From the NCBI GenBank assembly GCA_022494885.1, contig JAGVSM010001150.1:215149-279148 (forward strand): 64,000 bases of DNA, given 5' to 3'. Below the pieces are notes generated by a model. It was not told the DNA's origin and made no database searches. It saw only the letters and a list, made by a program, of their open reading frames with translations. Source of the DNA: Micrasema longulum. Lineage: Eukaryota; Arthropoda; Insecta; Trichoptera; Brachycentridae. The stretch's first letter is position 1, and every line of letters starts with the position of its first letter. Shown here piece by piece: positions 1-9,021 of the stretch. A program made the position numbers and the translations under genes.

Positions 1-250
1 ACCGAGCATTTGTCTTTCCATAGATCGTTTTATGCATTTTAGTTTCTGGTTAAGTCTACCACAGACATATTTCTATTCCGTATGTCGTATTTCAAATCCT
101 GGATCACCAAAACTTAATTCTATTTTCCTAACAGTAAATCATCGTTCTAGTAACGAGAGAACCCTTTCGATACCCATTCCCGGCTCTAATTTTTTTACCT
201 CCTCAATCACAATGGTAGCTGCTCGATTGTAGAATAATCTACCGTCTAGT
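1..250 (+). mobile_element. LINE 3'-terminal ORF fragment (family 1, CR1/Jockey-like)
   Basis: The plus strand encodes a decayed version of the C-terminal end of a non-LTR retrotransposon ORF2. The stretch around 140-235 reads as SNERT, then a hydrophobic segment, then VAARL and NNL, the conserved tail usually seen as AARLWNxLP. It matches the copies at 490-964 (minus), 34650-34997 (plus) and 44425-44620 (plus). The frame is broken by stops. Homology ends near 250, where the 3' end of an opposite-strand copy begins, so two copies converge tail to tail. Confidence 0.6.
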
Positions 251-1010
251 GTTTATTTATTTATTTGACACTTTATATACATATACAATATATATACATA
301 CAAGGGCGGGCATATTGCCTTAGGCAATTTCTTCCTACCTACCCAAACCGTTCAGTTTGAGAAAATTATAAATACATGGACATATTGGATCTTACAATTT
401 TATACAAAAATTAAAAGCAAATATACAATGATGAGAGTAGAGGGGATGGGAAGGAAAGAAGAAGGATAAAGGAACAATTTAAATATTTAGATAGTGACAT
501 TTCAATCTTGACTAAAATGTAAATAAAGAAGGTGCGTCTCTAACATTAGTGGGTAGATTATTCAACAATCGAGCGGCTACTACTGTGAAAGAGGAGGCAA
601 GAAAATTAGAGCGATGACAGGGTATTAAAGGGGTTCCCTCGTTACTAGAACGAAGAGATAGTCCGTGTTGTGAAAGAAGTTGGATGAGCTCTCTCAGATA
701 AACAGGCGAAGTGGGATTATTTAAAACCAATATTCACAATTGAAGAAGTGATAGAATGTGAATGTTTCTTCTATGCCTGATACTGAGCCAGTGTAGTTGC
801 GTGCGATACTCGGTTATGTGGTCAAATTTGCGAAGATTAAAGATACAACGAACACAAATATTCTGCAATCGTTCTAACTTATCAAGCAATTCAGAGTTAG
901 CATCTGGATAACATACATCCGCGTAGTCAAGGAGTGGAAGAAGTAAGCTTTGGACTATTGTTTGCTCACATCACGATTGAAATGTAACTTCCTAACTATT
1001 TGAGTTTTTC
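241..1010 (-). pseudogene. LINE ORF2 C-terminus plus 3' UTR (family 1)
   Basis: Read on the minus strand, about 964 to 490 encodes the end of a reverse-transcriptase ORF: LDYADVCYPDA, then KLERLQNICVRCIFNLRKF, then TEYRTQLHWLSIR, followed by RSSNEGTPLIP and the terminal AARLLNNLPTNVRDAPS. The order matches the C-terminal domain downstream of RT in Jockey/CR1-type LINEs. An in-frame stop after LSLLQL near 750 and a frame change break it. The 3' UTR to about 241 carries the tract GGTAGGAAGAAATTGCC and inverse-complements the plus copy at 35080-35250. It is 5'-truncated. An active role is excluded by the stops. Confidence 0.75.
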
Positions 1011-1014
1011 CTTT

Positions 1015-1300
1015 TTTTTATTTATTTTTTATTTATTAATAAAACATATAAGACATGAATATCATGATATTATATTCCCAGGAGTTGTACGAGAAAACTC
1101 ATTTAGGACGGTACATAAAAAAATAGTACATTTCTTGTAACAATACATAGTATACATTTAAACAATAAAAATTTAAACAAATTTTAACAATCTATGAACT
1201 TAATATTAAAAAAGGAAAGAAAACATTTAAACAATCTGTGAACTTAATATTAAAGAAGAAAATAAAAACATTCAAACAATCTGTGAACTTAATAACTTAA
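1015..1300. repeat. AT-rich spacer with about three degenerate ~50-bp tandem units
   Basis: Three imperfect units carrying the phrase ACAATCTGTGAACTTAAT recur at about 1185, 1229 and 1279, separated by A-rich runs. The stretch before them (1015-1160) is low-complexity A/T and could be a LINE 3' UTR. No coding potential is visible. Confidence 0.5.
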
Positions 1301-1309
1301 CTTTCTCCT

Positions 1310-1420
1310 GTCTCTTTTCTTCACTCTTTACCAGTTCGCCTCTTCATAGTGTAATAACCCATGGAGAAAATACGGGAATACGTTAGCATTAAGAAAGGTC
1401 AGACCGCGCATTCTTTGAAG
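1310..1420 (-). repeat. Fragment of the repeat also present at 6860-7310 and 12640-13060
   Basis: On the minus strand this reads GCGCGGTCTGACC, then AACGTATTCCCGTATTTTC, then TCCATGGGTTATTACACTA. The plus-strand segments near 12650-12710 and 6900-6945 carry the same order of words. It lies directly downstream of the 54-codon minus-strand ORF, which may therefore belong to the same element. Confidence 0.45.
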
Positions 1421-1458
1421 CATTTCATTGTACTGTTCCAATGGGCTGATTTTTTTTT

Positions 1459-1623
1459 TCATTTCCAGTGTAGCGTTAAGTCATCGAGCGTCTCTCGAAG
1501 AGCATCGTCAGGGTCCGGCTCTCCATCCAGGCGGCCTTCCACAGCCTCCAGTTCCTTGGACCAGGGCGCTCTTAGGATGGCCCTCTGCAGAGAAACTGTT
1601 GAAGCCAGAGGTAGATATAACAT
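1459..1623 (-). CDS. Unrecognised 54-codon ORF in a GC-rich island (exon or gene relic)
   Basis: A short ORF begins at an ATG complementary to 1621-1623 and ends at a TGA at 1459-1461. It encodes a hydrophobic start (MLYLPLASTVSLQRAIL) followed by an acidic, helix-like tail containing RAPWSKELEAVEGRLDG and DDALRETLDDLTLHWK. Its base composition is far more GC-rich than the surrounding AT-rich DNA. A good splice acceptor (TTTCTCTGCAG) lies at 1585 in phase with the acidic part, so 1584-1459 could be a 126-bp terminal exon. The opposite strand also shows an acceptor-like tract, TTTTCATTTCCAG, ending near 1468, with a serine/arginine-rich frame, so the strand is not certain. I recognise no family. 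It could be a host exon, a processed gene relic or part of the repeat that follows it. Confidence 0.35.
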   Translation of the reverse strand: MLYLPLASTVSLQRAILRAPWSKELEAVEGRLDGEPDPDDALRETLDDLTLHWK

Positions 1624-1859
1624 AACAGGCACCCATCATGTAAAGTCTATCATATCACAAACGGATATCACCAATTCTTCAAAAGCTTTAATCTTAGGAA
1701 AAAATATTCTTTCTCTACTTAAATTTTTCGATGGAACTGCATTTTAATGACAAAAAGTAAAATTGGACATATATTCTCAATTTGGATCTGTTTAAGGTCT
1801 ATTCTAAAAATCTATAGGATTACAAATGTCAATCTCTGCTCTTGTTACCAACAGGGGTG

Positions 1860-2034
1860 CACATTATTTATTTATTTATTATTTATTTATTATTTATTTA
1901 TTATTTATTTATTATTTATTTATTATTTATTTATTATTTATTTATTATTTATTTATTATTTATTTATTATTTATTTATTTATTATTCATTTATTATTTAT
2001 TTATTTATTATTTATTTATTATTTATTTATTTAT
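1860..2034. repeat. 11-bp minisatellite, unit TTATTTATTTA
   Basis: About 15 near-perfect head-to-tail copies of an 11-bp TTATTTATTTA unit. Because 11 is not a multiple of three it gives long open but meaningless frames on the plus strand (repeated IYLLF and LFIYY). Confidence 0.95.
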
Positions 2035-2149
2035 ATAAACGCCCAATGGGCATTTTTAAGGACATATTTATACATAGAAAATTATTAATAAAAAGTAGAA
2101 AGACTCAATGTTATATAGTAGACTTTGTGGGAGTAGAAGCGGGAGAGAG

Positions 2150-2490
2150 GTGTTTATAATTGAATTTGATTCAGTAATCGTTTGAAAGAAGACAACTTGT
2201 TATCAAAGAAATCAAGACTGGTATGTTTGTTGGCAGGCCTAAGGATTCTGGGCTTAGGCGAATGAAAACCATAGTTCGTTATATGGTTATCGGTATGAAA
2301 GAGTAAGTTTTGTCTGGGGATTCTAGTTGGGATATTTAATTTTATTGAGCTCAGTAGTTCAGGCGCATCAAAGAGTGAGTTGAGAATTTTAAATAGGACT
2401 AGAAGGTCGGATTTATTTCGACGGTCTTGAAGAAAAGATATATTGAATCCTATCTTTCTCAAAAATCGATGTTGAACTCATTCAATATTA
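2150..2490 (-). pseudogene. LINE ORF2 C-terminal end (family 5)
   Basis: The minus strand encodes VQHRFLRKIGFNISFL, then RRNKSDLLVLFKILNS, and ends in KLSSFKRLLNQIQL with a stop near 2154. The VQHRFLRKI phrase followed by a loosely conserved 100-residue tail is typical of the end of Jockey-type ORF2. The region 2462-2154 is one uninterrupted frame of 102 codons. The same phrase occurs at 23490-23535 on the plus strand. It is a 5'-truncated relic, with a different repeat (2495-2640) against its upstream side. Confidence 0.65.
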
Positions 2491-2494
2491 TGTA

Positions 2495-2640
2495 GGAATA
2501 CGATTTTAAAAATCCAGTTAAAAGAAACAAATGTGTAGAAAATAATAGAGAAGAATCTGATTGGAATCCATAAAACAATCATGTTGTTTGTGAAGATTTA
2601 GTTGCAAACTTTTTTTTGTACAAAAAAAACATCCTCCCGG
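2495..2640. repeat. Dispersed repeat shared with 22315-22460
   Basis: Shared words in order with 22315-22460, same orientation: AAAGAAACAAATG/AACAGAAACAAATG, GAATCTGATTG, ATCCA, and CAAACTTTTTTT before an A-rich run. About 140 bp. It separates two LINE fragments, so it is probably an insertion. Confidence 0.6.
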
Positions 2641-2830
2641 GTACGGAGTTCTCAGTACGCGGGTATTTTCAAAAACCCTGGCAGTACGCAGAACGAATCC
2701 TAACATATTCAATGCATTACCACTGACTGTCTCTATGTGTTCATGTCAGGGTGCTCACAAATCTAACGCCCAGATCCTTAAAATTCGATGTTCGTATCAG
2801 ATTCAGTGCCTCGATTATGAACGCTATCTT
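2640..2830 (-). pseudogene. Fragment of Jockey-like LINE (family 2)
   Basis: The minus strand contains LNMLGFVLRTARVFENTRVLR, with upstream pieces of DLGVRF in broken frames. It matches the RT thumb region of the better-preserved copy at 28483-29770 (CRVFENTRVLKTLYN). Frames are shifted. Confidence 0.6.
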
Positions 2831-2984
2831 CATCTGTATATATCGAGACGGTATACTTAACTTCTGTACTATCTGTATCTTACCTCGGTATGTTCTACCT
2901 ACTTGTCATATTGACATCATATGATCGAAACAAGCCAATGGAATGGCCGCAAACAATTACTCCGCGTTCCTAGCGTCATTAACA

Positions 2985-3845
2985 TTTAAAATAGTTTTCA
3001 TTTATATTTTAAATAGGCTTTTGTAATAAAAAGTGCTCACTTCAAAGCGATTATAAACTCCAATAAATCCCAATTCGAGCAAAAAATGCTCGCTTGAACA
3101 TGAATTTTGCATGACTTTTGGAAATCACCTAGACGGTACGCTTAACGATCGTCTGTATGTATCTACCGATCGACTACAAAGCCGGCTCCTATAACGCCTC
3201 GATACATACACTCGGAAAGATAGTAAAACAGATGGAAAAAATATAATAACTAAATTATTTTTTTAGAGTGGTAACTTTCTGATGCATATAATCTGTGTCT
3301 AACGCCTAGATACTCTTATTTGTTAATAGGATAGAACCTAGCGACAATATTTTCACATCTAGGCGTTCGTTTTACTAAAGTGACAGTTTTGTCGGAATTT
3401 AATTCGACTTCAAAACATATACATATTTTTAATAGGCTTTTAAGAAAAAAAATGTCAACCTCAAAACGATAAAAAAATTTACTAAATCATAATTAAAGGA
3501 AAATTTGCTCGGTGGAACAAAATTTTTGTCACCTTTAATGCGTAGATAAACGTATCGTCGGTAGAAAATGATGTATTTACATCAAAACTTGATGGTGGGG
3601 GTATCGATATTATACTTCAACTATGACGTCATACTGAATCTATGTCATTTTAGACCGTAGATATGTGTACCGTGACGTACGCTTCCCCTTAATTTATATC
3701 GATGTACCTACTCAAAAGTTAAAGGTGAGGGGTCGGTAGTATATCTTTATAATCGCTAAAGGGAATTTATCTTCAACTATATCGTCAAGGTGAAGGTATG
3801 ACCTCTTTATCTTTCCATCATAATCGAGGCCCTGGGCTCTTCATA
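2985..3845 (+). repeat. Old dispersed repeat, partly duplicated internally; copy at 33720-34170
   Basis: The segment 3410-3840 shares long collinear matches with 33720-34170: CTCAAAACGAT, AATCATAATTAAAGGAAAA, TTTAATGCGTAGATAAACG, TATGACGTCATACTGAA/ACTATGACGTCATACTG, ACGTACGCTTCCCCTT and AATCGAGGC. A diverged version of the first 130 bp also occurs at 2990-3130. A tail-like fragment of the family (AATCGGGGCCCTGG) is at 8335-8395. No coding frame or terminal repeat was found, so class is unknown. Confidence 0.7.
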
Positions 3846-4240
3846 CTCACGTATCGGTTGGTAGATATATTATAACATCTTAAATTATTTTCTTGTTTCC
3901 AGCTGCCCATACCAAACGATCCTCCTCAGAATGCAAAGAAGCTTGGAGAGGATTGAGGGACGAAAACCCATGCAATTCGAGGGAACATCAGCCGCCACAC
4001 ACCTGAGGAAGCGATCTATCACACCTTACCTAACCCAACCTACACTAATGTAACATAACCTAACCTTTTGTCTTATACGAGGATATACTATATTTTATTA
4101 TAATCAAAGATCAAACTCTCACTGTAACATGTTATAGATTGTTCAAACTTAGCCTTAAGCTATAATCTAAAAAGAATTCTAATATTTCAACAACTTTTCT
4201 TGATTTGAACTCAGCGGTTTGGTTTTTTTTCCTTGTGAAT
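3845..4240. other. Gene-free stretch
   Basis: Holds an ATGCAAAGAAGCTTGG-containing block near 3930-4000 and a short run of CCTAACCT-like words at 4025-4065 (ACCTAACCCAACCT, ATAACCTAACC). These are too irregular to be telomeric repeat. Nothing else supportable. Confidence 0.4.
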
Positions 4241-5220
4241 CAAATTCTCAGATGAAAACGATTTATTTTCACATTTTGAAAACTTGTGAAAATAATATTA
4301 TTTCATTATTTTTTGTGTTCGTCTTATTTTCCCATTATTTAAATTTAAATTGATCTGAATTTAACATACTTTATAAACATTTAAATTCATCTTATATTAA
4401 AATTATTAAAAGTGTAATTAATCTCACTTTAATATTCTTTATGAATCTTTAAATCAATCTTCTTTTCACTATTTTTTTTATTTAAATTCGTTTTACTTGA
4501 ACATTGTTTATAAATATTGAAATTAATCTTATTTTCACAATATTTTCATTTAATCTCATTTTACTTTAACATTCTTTAAAAATGTTTCAATTAAATTTAT
4601 TTTCAACATTTTAAAATTGATATTCATCTTATTTACGAATTCTTTCAATTTAAATTCATCCAACTTTTTAACATTCTTTATAAAGATGTAAATTAATCTG
4701 ATTTTAAATTCTTTAAAACATATTCATCTTACTTCTAAACATTATTTTTAACGATTTAAATTTATCTTATTTATAAATTCTTTTAATTTAAATTCATCTT
4801 ACTTCTAAATATTCTTTATAAAGATGTAAATTAATCTTATTTACAAATTCTTTCAATTTAAATTCACCTTACTTCTTAACATTCTTTATAAAGATGTAAA
4901 TTAATATTATTTACAAATTCTTTCAATTTAAATTCACCTTACTTCTTAACATTCTTTATAAAGATGTAAATTAATCTTATTTACAAATTCTTTCAATTTA
5001 AATTTATCTTACTTCTAAACGTTCTTTATAAAGATGTAAATTAATATTATTTACGAACTCTTTCAATTTAAATTCACCTTACTTCTTAACATTCTTTAAA
5101 AAGATGTAAATTAATCTTATTTACAAATTCTTCAAATTTTTATTCATTTTACTTAAACATTCTTAAGAAATATTTCAATTCATCTTATTTTCTGATTCAA
5201 TTTCATCTTATTTTCCTGAT
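4240..5220. repeat. 70-bp tandem array, satellite-like
   Basis: The word TTTCAATTTA recurs at 4851, 4921, 4991 and 5061, with a variant at 5131 and one at 4781, giving a 70-bp period. Each unit carries ACTTCT(T/A)AACATTC, TTTATAAAGATGTAAATTAA and TTATTTACAAATTC. Units at 4780-5150 are closely alike. Those from 4240 to 4780 are increasingly degenerate, as expected where homogenisation has stopped. Confidence 0.9.
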
Positions 5221-5397
5221 AATTATATCCTCTGTGTTAAATGACACCAATAATTTTAAGGTACATTATAGATACGTTAAAAGGAAAAATTGTATATTGA
5301 ATTGAAAGAAAAAACTAAATTTAAACCACTATTTATGTAAAAACACACAAATATTTCAGTAATATTATTAATGTTTATTTTTAAAACGTTAATTGTC

Positions 5398-5462
5398 ATT
5401 CTTTAACGTCACCCAGAGGTGTATAGGGCAATGCGTTGGTATTCCAATCGCAACGTATCTAG
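5398..5462 (-). mobile_element. SINE-A body fragment
   Basis: Minus-strand fragment matching the conserved body of the tRNA-Gly-headed SINE described at 18778-19040. On the plus strand it shows GGTGTATAGGGCAATGC and AATCGCAACGTATCT. No tRNA head and no 3' tail remain. Confidence 0.55.
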
Positions 5463-5475
5463 ATTGTTATTGTTT

Positions 5476-5733
5476 TCAATGTTTTCTGTGTCCAGGCGAA
5501 TGAAGAATACGCAGAATTTCTTCTTTATTCCCCGTGAACACATCGCGTGGTCTTGTCCCTTTCCCCCTCTCTAAGATAAACGAATGAAGCTTCTCGCTAC
5601 TATCTGTGGCCCTGTTATAGGTCCTGTCGGATATACAGATCTGGTGGCTTCCAAAAACAATTTCGAGGCTTTCAAAAAGTTTTGTAATCATTTCGTCGAA
5701 TCGATAATTTCCAATCAATTTAATCTCAGTCAA
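5476..5733 (-). CDS. Unrecognised 85-codon ORF
   Basis: A minus-strand frame of 85 codons runs from an ATG at 5733 to a stop at 5476. The protein begins MTEIKLIGNYRFDEMITKLF and has a charged C-terminal half containing KLHSFILERGKGTRPRDVF. Composition is more protein-like than that of random ORFs in this AT-rich window. I see no zinc knuckle, catalytic motif or membrane segment. A fragment of a retroelement gag-like protein is one possibility, but no diagnostic motif supports it. A SINE fragment abuts its 3' side. Confidence 0.25.
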   Translation of the reverse strand: MTEIKLIGNYRFDEMITKLFESLEIVFGSHQICISDRTYNRATDSSEKLHSFILERGKGTRPRDVFTGNKEEILRILHSPGHRKH

Positions 5734-5759
5734 TGACGAGTACGCTTTCTTATTTTATT

Positions 5760-6175
5760 CATTCCAATGATGTACATATTACGGCCTTCTGGATTACTTT
5801 CTTGCTACTAGATTACAGAAAGCTCCTTCAGGCAGCTTTTCCCGTTCAGCGACGGGCAATTGAATGTAGTAATGCAGAAAGCACCCAGTCTACAATTTTG
5901 AAAAAATAAAATATTAGTGTTATCGAATTCAAGAAGGTCAATTCTATGTTGTGCCAAAAACAGTCAGGCCGCTTTTATACAAAAAAAACTGTATAAATCA
6001 CTTTCTGAAAACTTCATTTATAATTCTTTTAGAATTTGTATGAGGTTTTATCAAATATTAGATCTGGCAGTTTTCAGTAAAATGCATATTTAAAGTTGTG
6101 TAGTCAGCCAGACTTTAAAAATCATTAAATCTTGTCATTTACATAATAAATCAATTTTTGGATTAAAAAAAAAAT
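5760..6175. other. Gene-free stretch
   Basis: Ordinary AT-rich sequence with one moderately GC block (5790-5890). No repeat partner in the window and no coding frame recognised. Confidence 0.4.
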
Positions 6176-6177
6176 GA

Positions 6178-6720
6178 ATGCAAACAAAACAAACGAACAA
6201 ACCATCACGCCGCTTCCCCGTAAGGGTAGGCAGAGAGGATAGAACGCCACATCGCTCTATCTTTGCATACAGATCTCGCTTCCTCCACATTCATACATCT
6301 TCTCATGCACGCGCGCCGATAATTCCGACTTTTGACATGTCCATCTTTAAGTATTTGTTGGATTTGGTCACGCCATGTCTTTCTCGGTCTTCCTCTATTT
6401 CTGCATCCATCAACATTCGCATTGTAAATATTCTTAGCCGTTCGTTCGCTGTCCATTCGTTCTACATGTCCAAACCAGCGCCGAGCTCCTTTCTTGATTT
6501 TGTCGATAATGCTTGTCTCAGCCTTACACAATGTACAGATCTCAACATTTGTGCATCTATTGTGCACAGTTTTACCACACATTCGCCTGAGAGATCGCAT
6601 TTCGACAGCATTCGGCCTACTTTCATCCCTGTTTTTCCAAGCCCATGCTTCGCTCCCATACATCAGGGACGGGACCAGGACTCCGTTGTGAACTGCCAAT
6701 TTTGCCTCTTGTGACAAACG
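6178..6720 (-). pseudogene. LINE ORF2 C-terminal unit, tetranucleotide tail (family 3)
   Basis: One uninterrupted minus-strand frame (6738-6205, 177 codons) encodes the end of an endonuclease/RT-type non-LTR retrotransposon protein. Motifs in order: LAVHNGVLVPSLMYGSEAW (residues about 15-33), EMRSLRRMCGKT, RRWFGHVERM, GCRNRGRPRKTWRDQI, HVKSRNYRRACMRRCMNVEEA and CKDRAMWRSILSAYP. These are the usual C-terminal landmarks after the RT thumb. Catalytic RT motifs are absent. Homology to the copy at 18159-18700 starts at exactly the same base on the 5' side (6720 here), so the unit may be a fixed-length derivative. The 3' side ends in irregular CAAA-type repeats at 6178-6205 (a TTTG tail on the coding strand). 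Confidence 0.8.
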
Positions 6721-6859
6721 AAAAATGAATGCGTGCATTATTAATTATTTGCCAAAGTAAGAAACATTCCAACTCTTTTCAAAAAAGTATTGAAATCTCA
6801 GTTTCACTTTTCATGGCTGTCTGCTTTCTGCATAATTGCGTTCAATTATTCCTTGTATG

Positions 6860-7310
6860 TGGGCATCCCCGAGCAGACATATATAGGAGATTCATACAAA
6901 TGTACTCTCGTATTTTCTCCATGGATTATGCTACTAAAGCGATACATCACAGATATCCACCATTGGCGTGCTCCTAACGATTGTTTTTTTTTAAAAATAA
7001 ATGGTCTTCTATAGCAGCTAGGAGGATCCAAAAACCCTTAAAAGCATCTAGTTTTATCTGCCGTCTTCGGACAAACGGTATACAAATATAACTATTTTTG
7101 AAAAAAGCAAAACTTGCCGACGCAGAAAATATCTTTTTAAAACTTTTTCTGTAAAAAAACTCAAAATAGTTTCAGTTTTATGGGGGGGTAAACGACCTTT
7201 TTCTCGATTTTAACTTAGCATAATCAGTGCGACGGACAGTTGTCTTTTTTGCGCGTGTTCCGGGAGGCGTCTGCGAGTGAATGACCCAAGAACTGTATTC
7301 AAATACCCAT
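6860..7310 (+). repeat. Old dispersed repeat, copy of 12640-13060
   Basis: Shares collinear words with 12640-13060: CGTATTTTCTCCATGG, CCATTGGCGTG, CCAAAAACCCTTAAAAGC, AGTTTTATCTGC, and further on GCGACGGACAGTTGTC against GCGACGTGCGGTTGTC followed by GGGAGGCGTCTGCGAG against GGAAGGCATCTACGAG. About 450 bp, strongly diverged, no coding frame. Class unknown. Confidence 0.6.
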
Positions 7311-7496
7311 TCATCAAACCGCTCTCGCCGCATATCCTCTTAAGTCCCCGGGGACATCCGAATGCGGTGTGCAGTATGCGGAGGCAAGCTATTCTCTTCA
7401 ATCCTTCCGGACACAGAAGACACGGAACATTAATAATATTATTGAAATAGATTCAAAGTTTATATTTAAAACACTAACTTTGTGGTTATTCATTAT

Positions 7497-7705
7497 AATA
7501 AAATAAATAAAACAACTTTGTTTTTAACCACTAATTTTTATGTTTCACCGACCGGTTTTAAAGCAAACAAGCTTCTTTGTCAAGGTTTAGTTAGGATTAG
7601 TTACGTAAACCTTTACAAAGAAGCTTGTTTGCTTTGAAACCAGTCGGTGAAAAATAAAAATTAATGGTTAAAAACAAAATTGTTTTATTTATTTTATTGA
7701 AATAG
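7497..7705. mobile_element. Palindromic element with inverted Penelope-type terminal motifs
   Basis: Two ~95-bp arms (7497-7595 and 7605-7705) are near-perfect inverted complements separated by a ~10-bp loop. Each arm carries AAGAAGCTTGTTTGCTTT followed by (G/A)AAACC(G/A)GTCGGTG. The short hairpin AAGC-loop-GCTT directly before GAAAC resembles stem II and the GAAA core strand of the hammerhead ribozymes known from Penelope-like element terminal repeats. The upstream core strand (CUGANGA) is poorly matched here. A single arm of the same family is at 45280-45370. Confidence 0.6.
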
Positions 7706-7985
7706 GATTCAGTTCACCGGGGTCCCTTACAATAAATACAGTGAGAAATTATCAGAGTTATCTTCGACAGTCTATAAAGAAAAATCGATATTTCTGTACG
7801 AAAATGAGAAGGTGATTTTAAACGCTCTATTGCGCTTTTATAATTTTTTATTAAAAATGCCATTTTTACGTTTAATTTCAAAGGAAATTTTACAAAACTT
7901 GGTTTGCGGAAACTTTACACTATATTGATTGTAACAAATACCATAACAATACAATTCGATAATTTTAAGTAGCTTGAATTTCAAC
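7705..7985. other. Gene-free stretch
   Basis: AT-rich DNA without repeat partner or coding frame that I can identify. Confidence 0.4.
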
Positions 7986-8205
7986 AATGTTTGATTATGT
8001 CCAAACGCTTGCAGACTGGCTGGATATCCTGCCTAGGGAGTTGTTCATATTTAAATTAATTTCAACAGAGAGGGAAAAACATTTTTAAGAAGGGAATGTG
8101 GAAGTCTAGGCTTTTACAGGGCTATTGACCTGTCATTGGCTGGTTTAAGTGGCCACTTTACACACTGTGTAACATTCACCATTCTGCCCAAAATGGTTTC
8201 CTAAT
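7986..8205 (+). mobile_element. Palindromic family P, single-arm copy
   Basis: Carries in order GTCCAAACGCTTGCAGAC, CAACAGAGAGGGAAAAACAT, GGAAGTCTAGGC, TTATGACC-type words (TATTGACCTGTCATTGG), CTGGTTTAAGTGGCCACTTT, ACACACTGTGTAACATTCAC and CATTCTGCCC. This is one arm of the family whose full palindromes are at 17067-17647 and 43286-43747. The opposite arm is missing. Confidence 0.8.
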
Positions 8206-8399
8206 AAAAAAATATGAGAGCGCTATAAAGCGTTTCGAATCATGGTATCTTCGTCAGTAATCTATAATGAAACATGTTTGAAAGAAAAAATGTATGCATA
8301 TTCTGATTTTCATACCGAAAACTTAATTTTACTTTGTAGATAAAATTGAAGATAAATGATAAATTTCCATTGTAATCGGGGCCCTGGTTCACAGAGCCT

Positions 8400-8790
8400 C
8401 GGTTCCGCTTATTGCTGTTTTTTTAATGATTTTATGAAAAAATCGTATGTTGGAAATACGCTTACATCAATTTATCTCTTAAAGCAAAATAATTTAAGTT
8501 TTCAAAAATAAACCCATATTTATTTTTTTAACAACTAAAGTGATAGCTGCTATACATTAATTAATTGAAAGAAAAATAAAATAAATAATTAAAAATACAA
8601 TTTATGTCTTACCGTCCTGACGTGTAAAAAATAAATATCAACATATACTGAATTAATATTGAAATTATTGTAAAAATATCGATTTTGTATTGACAAAATT
8701 ATGATTGGATTGACTTTATTCGCCTGATTTTACAAAACACCGCATTATAGTACCCCTATTCGTATCAGATGGTGCGTAGGGAACTACATT
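8400..8790. other. Gene-free stretch, SINE-A scrap at its end
   Basis: AT-rich, with nothing recognisable until about 8758-8800, where ATGGTGCGTAGGGAACTACATT weakly matches the SINE-A body on the minus strand. Confidence 0.35.
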
Positions 8791-9021
8791 GGAAAACTAG
8801 ATGCCGAGTACCTTGATCATGTGTTACTTGAAGGTACATAGAACTTCAATTATCCGAACCGATTGGATCAGACCCCATTCGGATGATTTGATTTTTCCGA
8901 AAAAATTGTATATTTCAATTAATTACTTGAAAATGAAAAATGAGCTTTTAATTAATTTATTGAAAAGGCAACACTTTTACGTATTAAGCGTAGTCATAAG
9001 TGTTGTACAGTGCAGTGTGTA

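Noticed and set aside
1747..2159. Membrane protein from repeated IYLLFIYYL frames
   Set aside because: Produced by translating the 11-bp TTATTTATTTA minisatellite.
4025..4065. Telomere-like CCTAA repeats
   Set aside because: Only irregular ACCTAACC words, no tandem TTAGG array.
6178..6714. 178-codon plus-strand ORF
   Set aside because: Shadow of the LINE family 3 frame on the minus strand, which has recognisable motifs.
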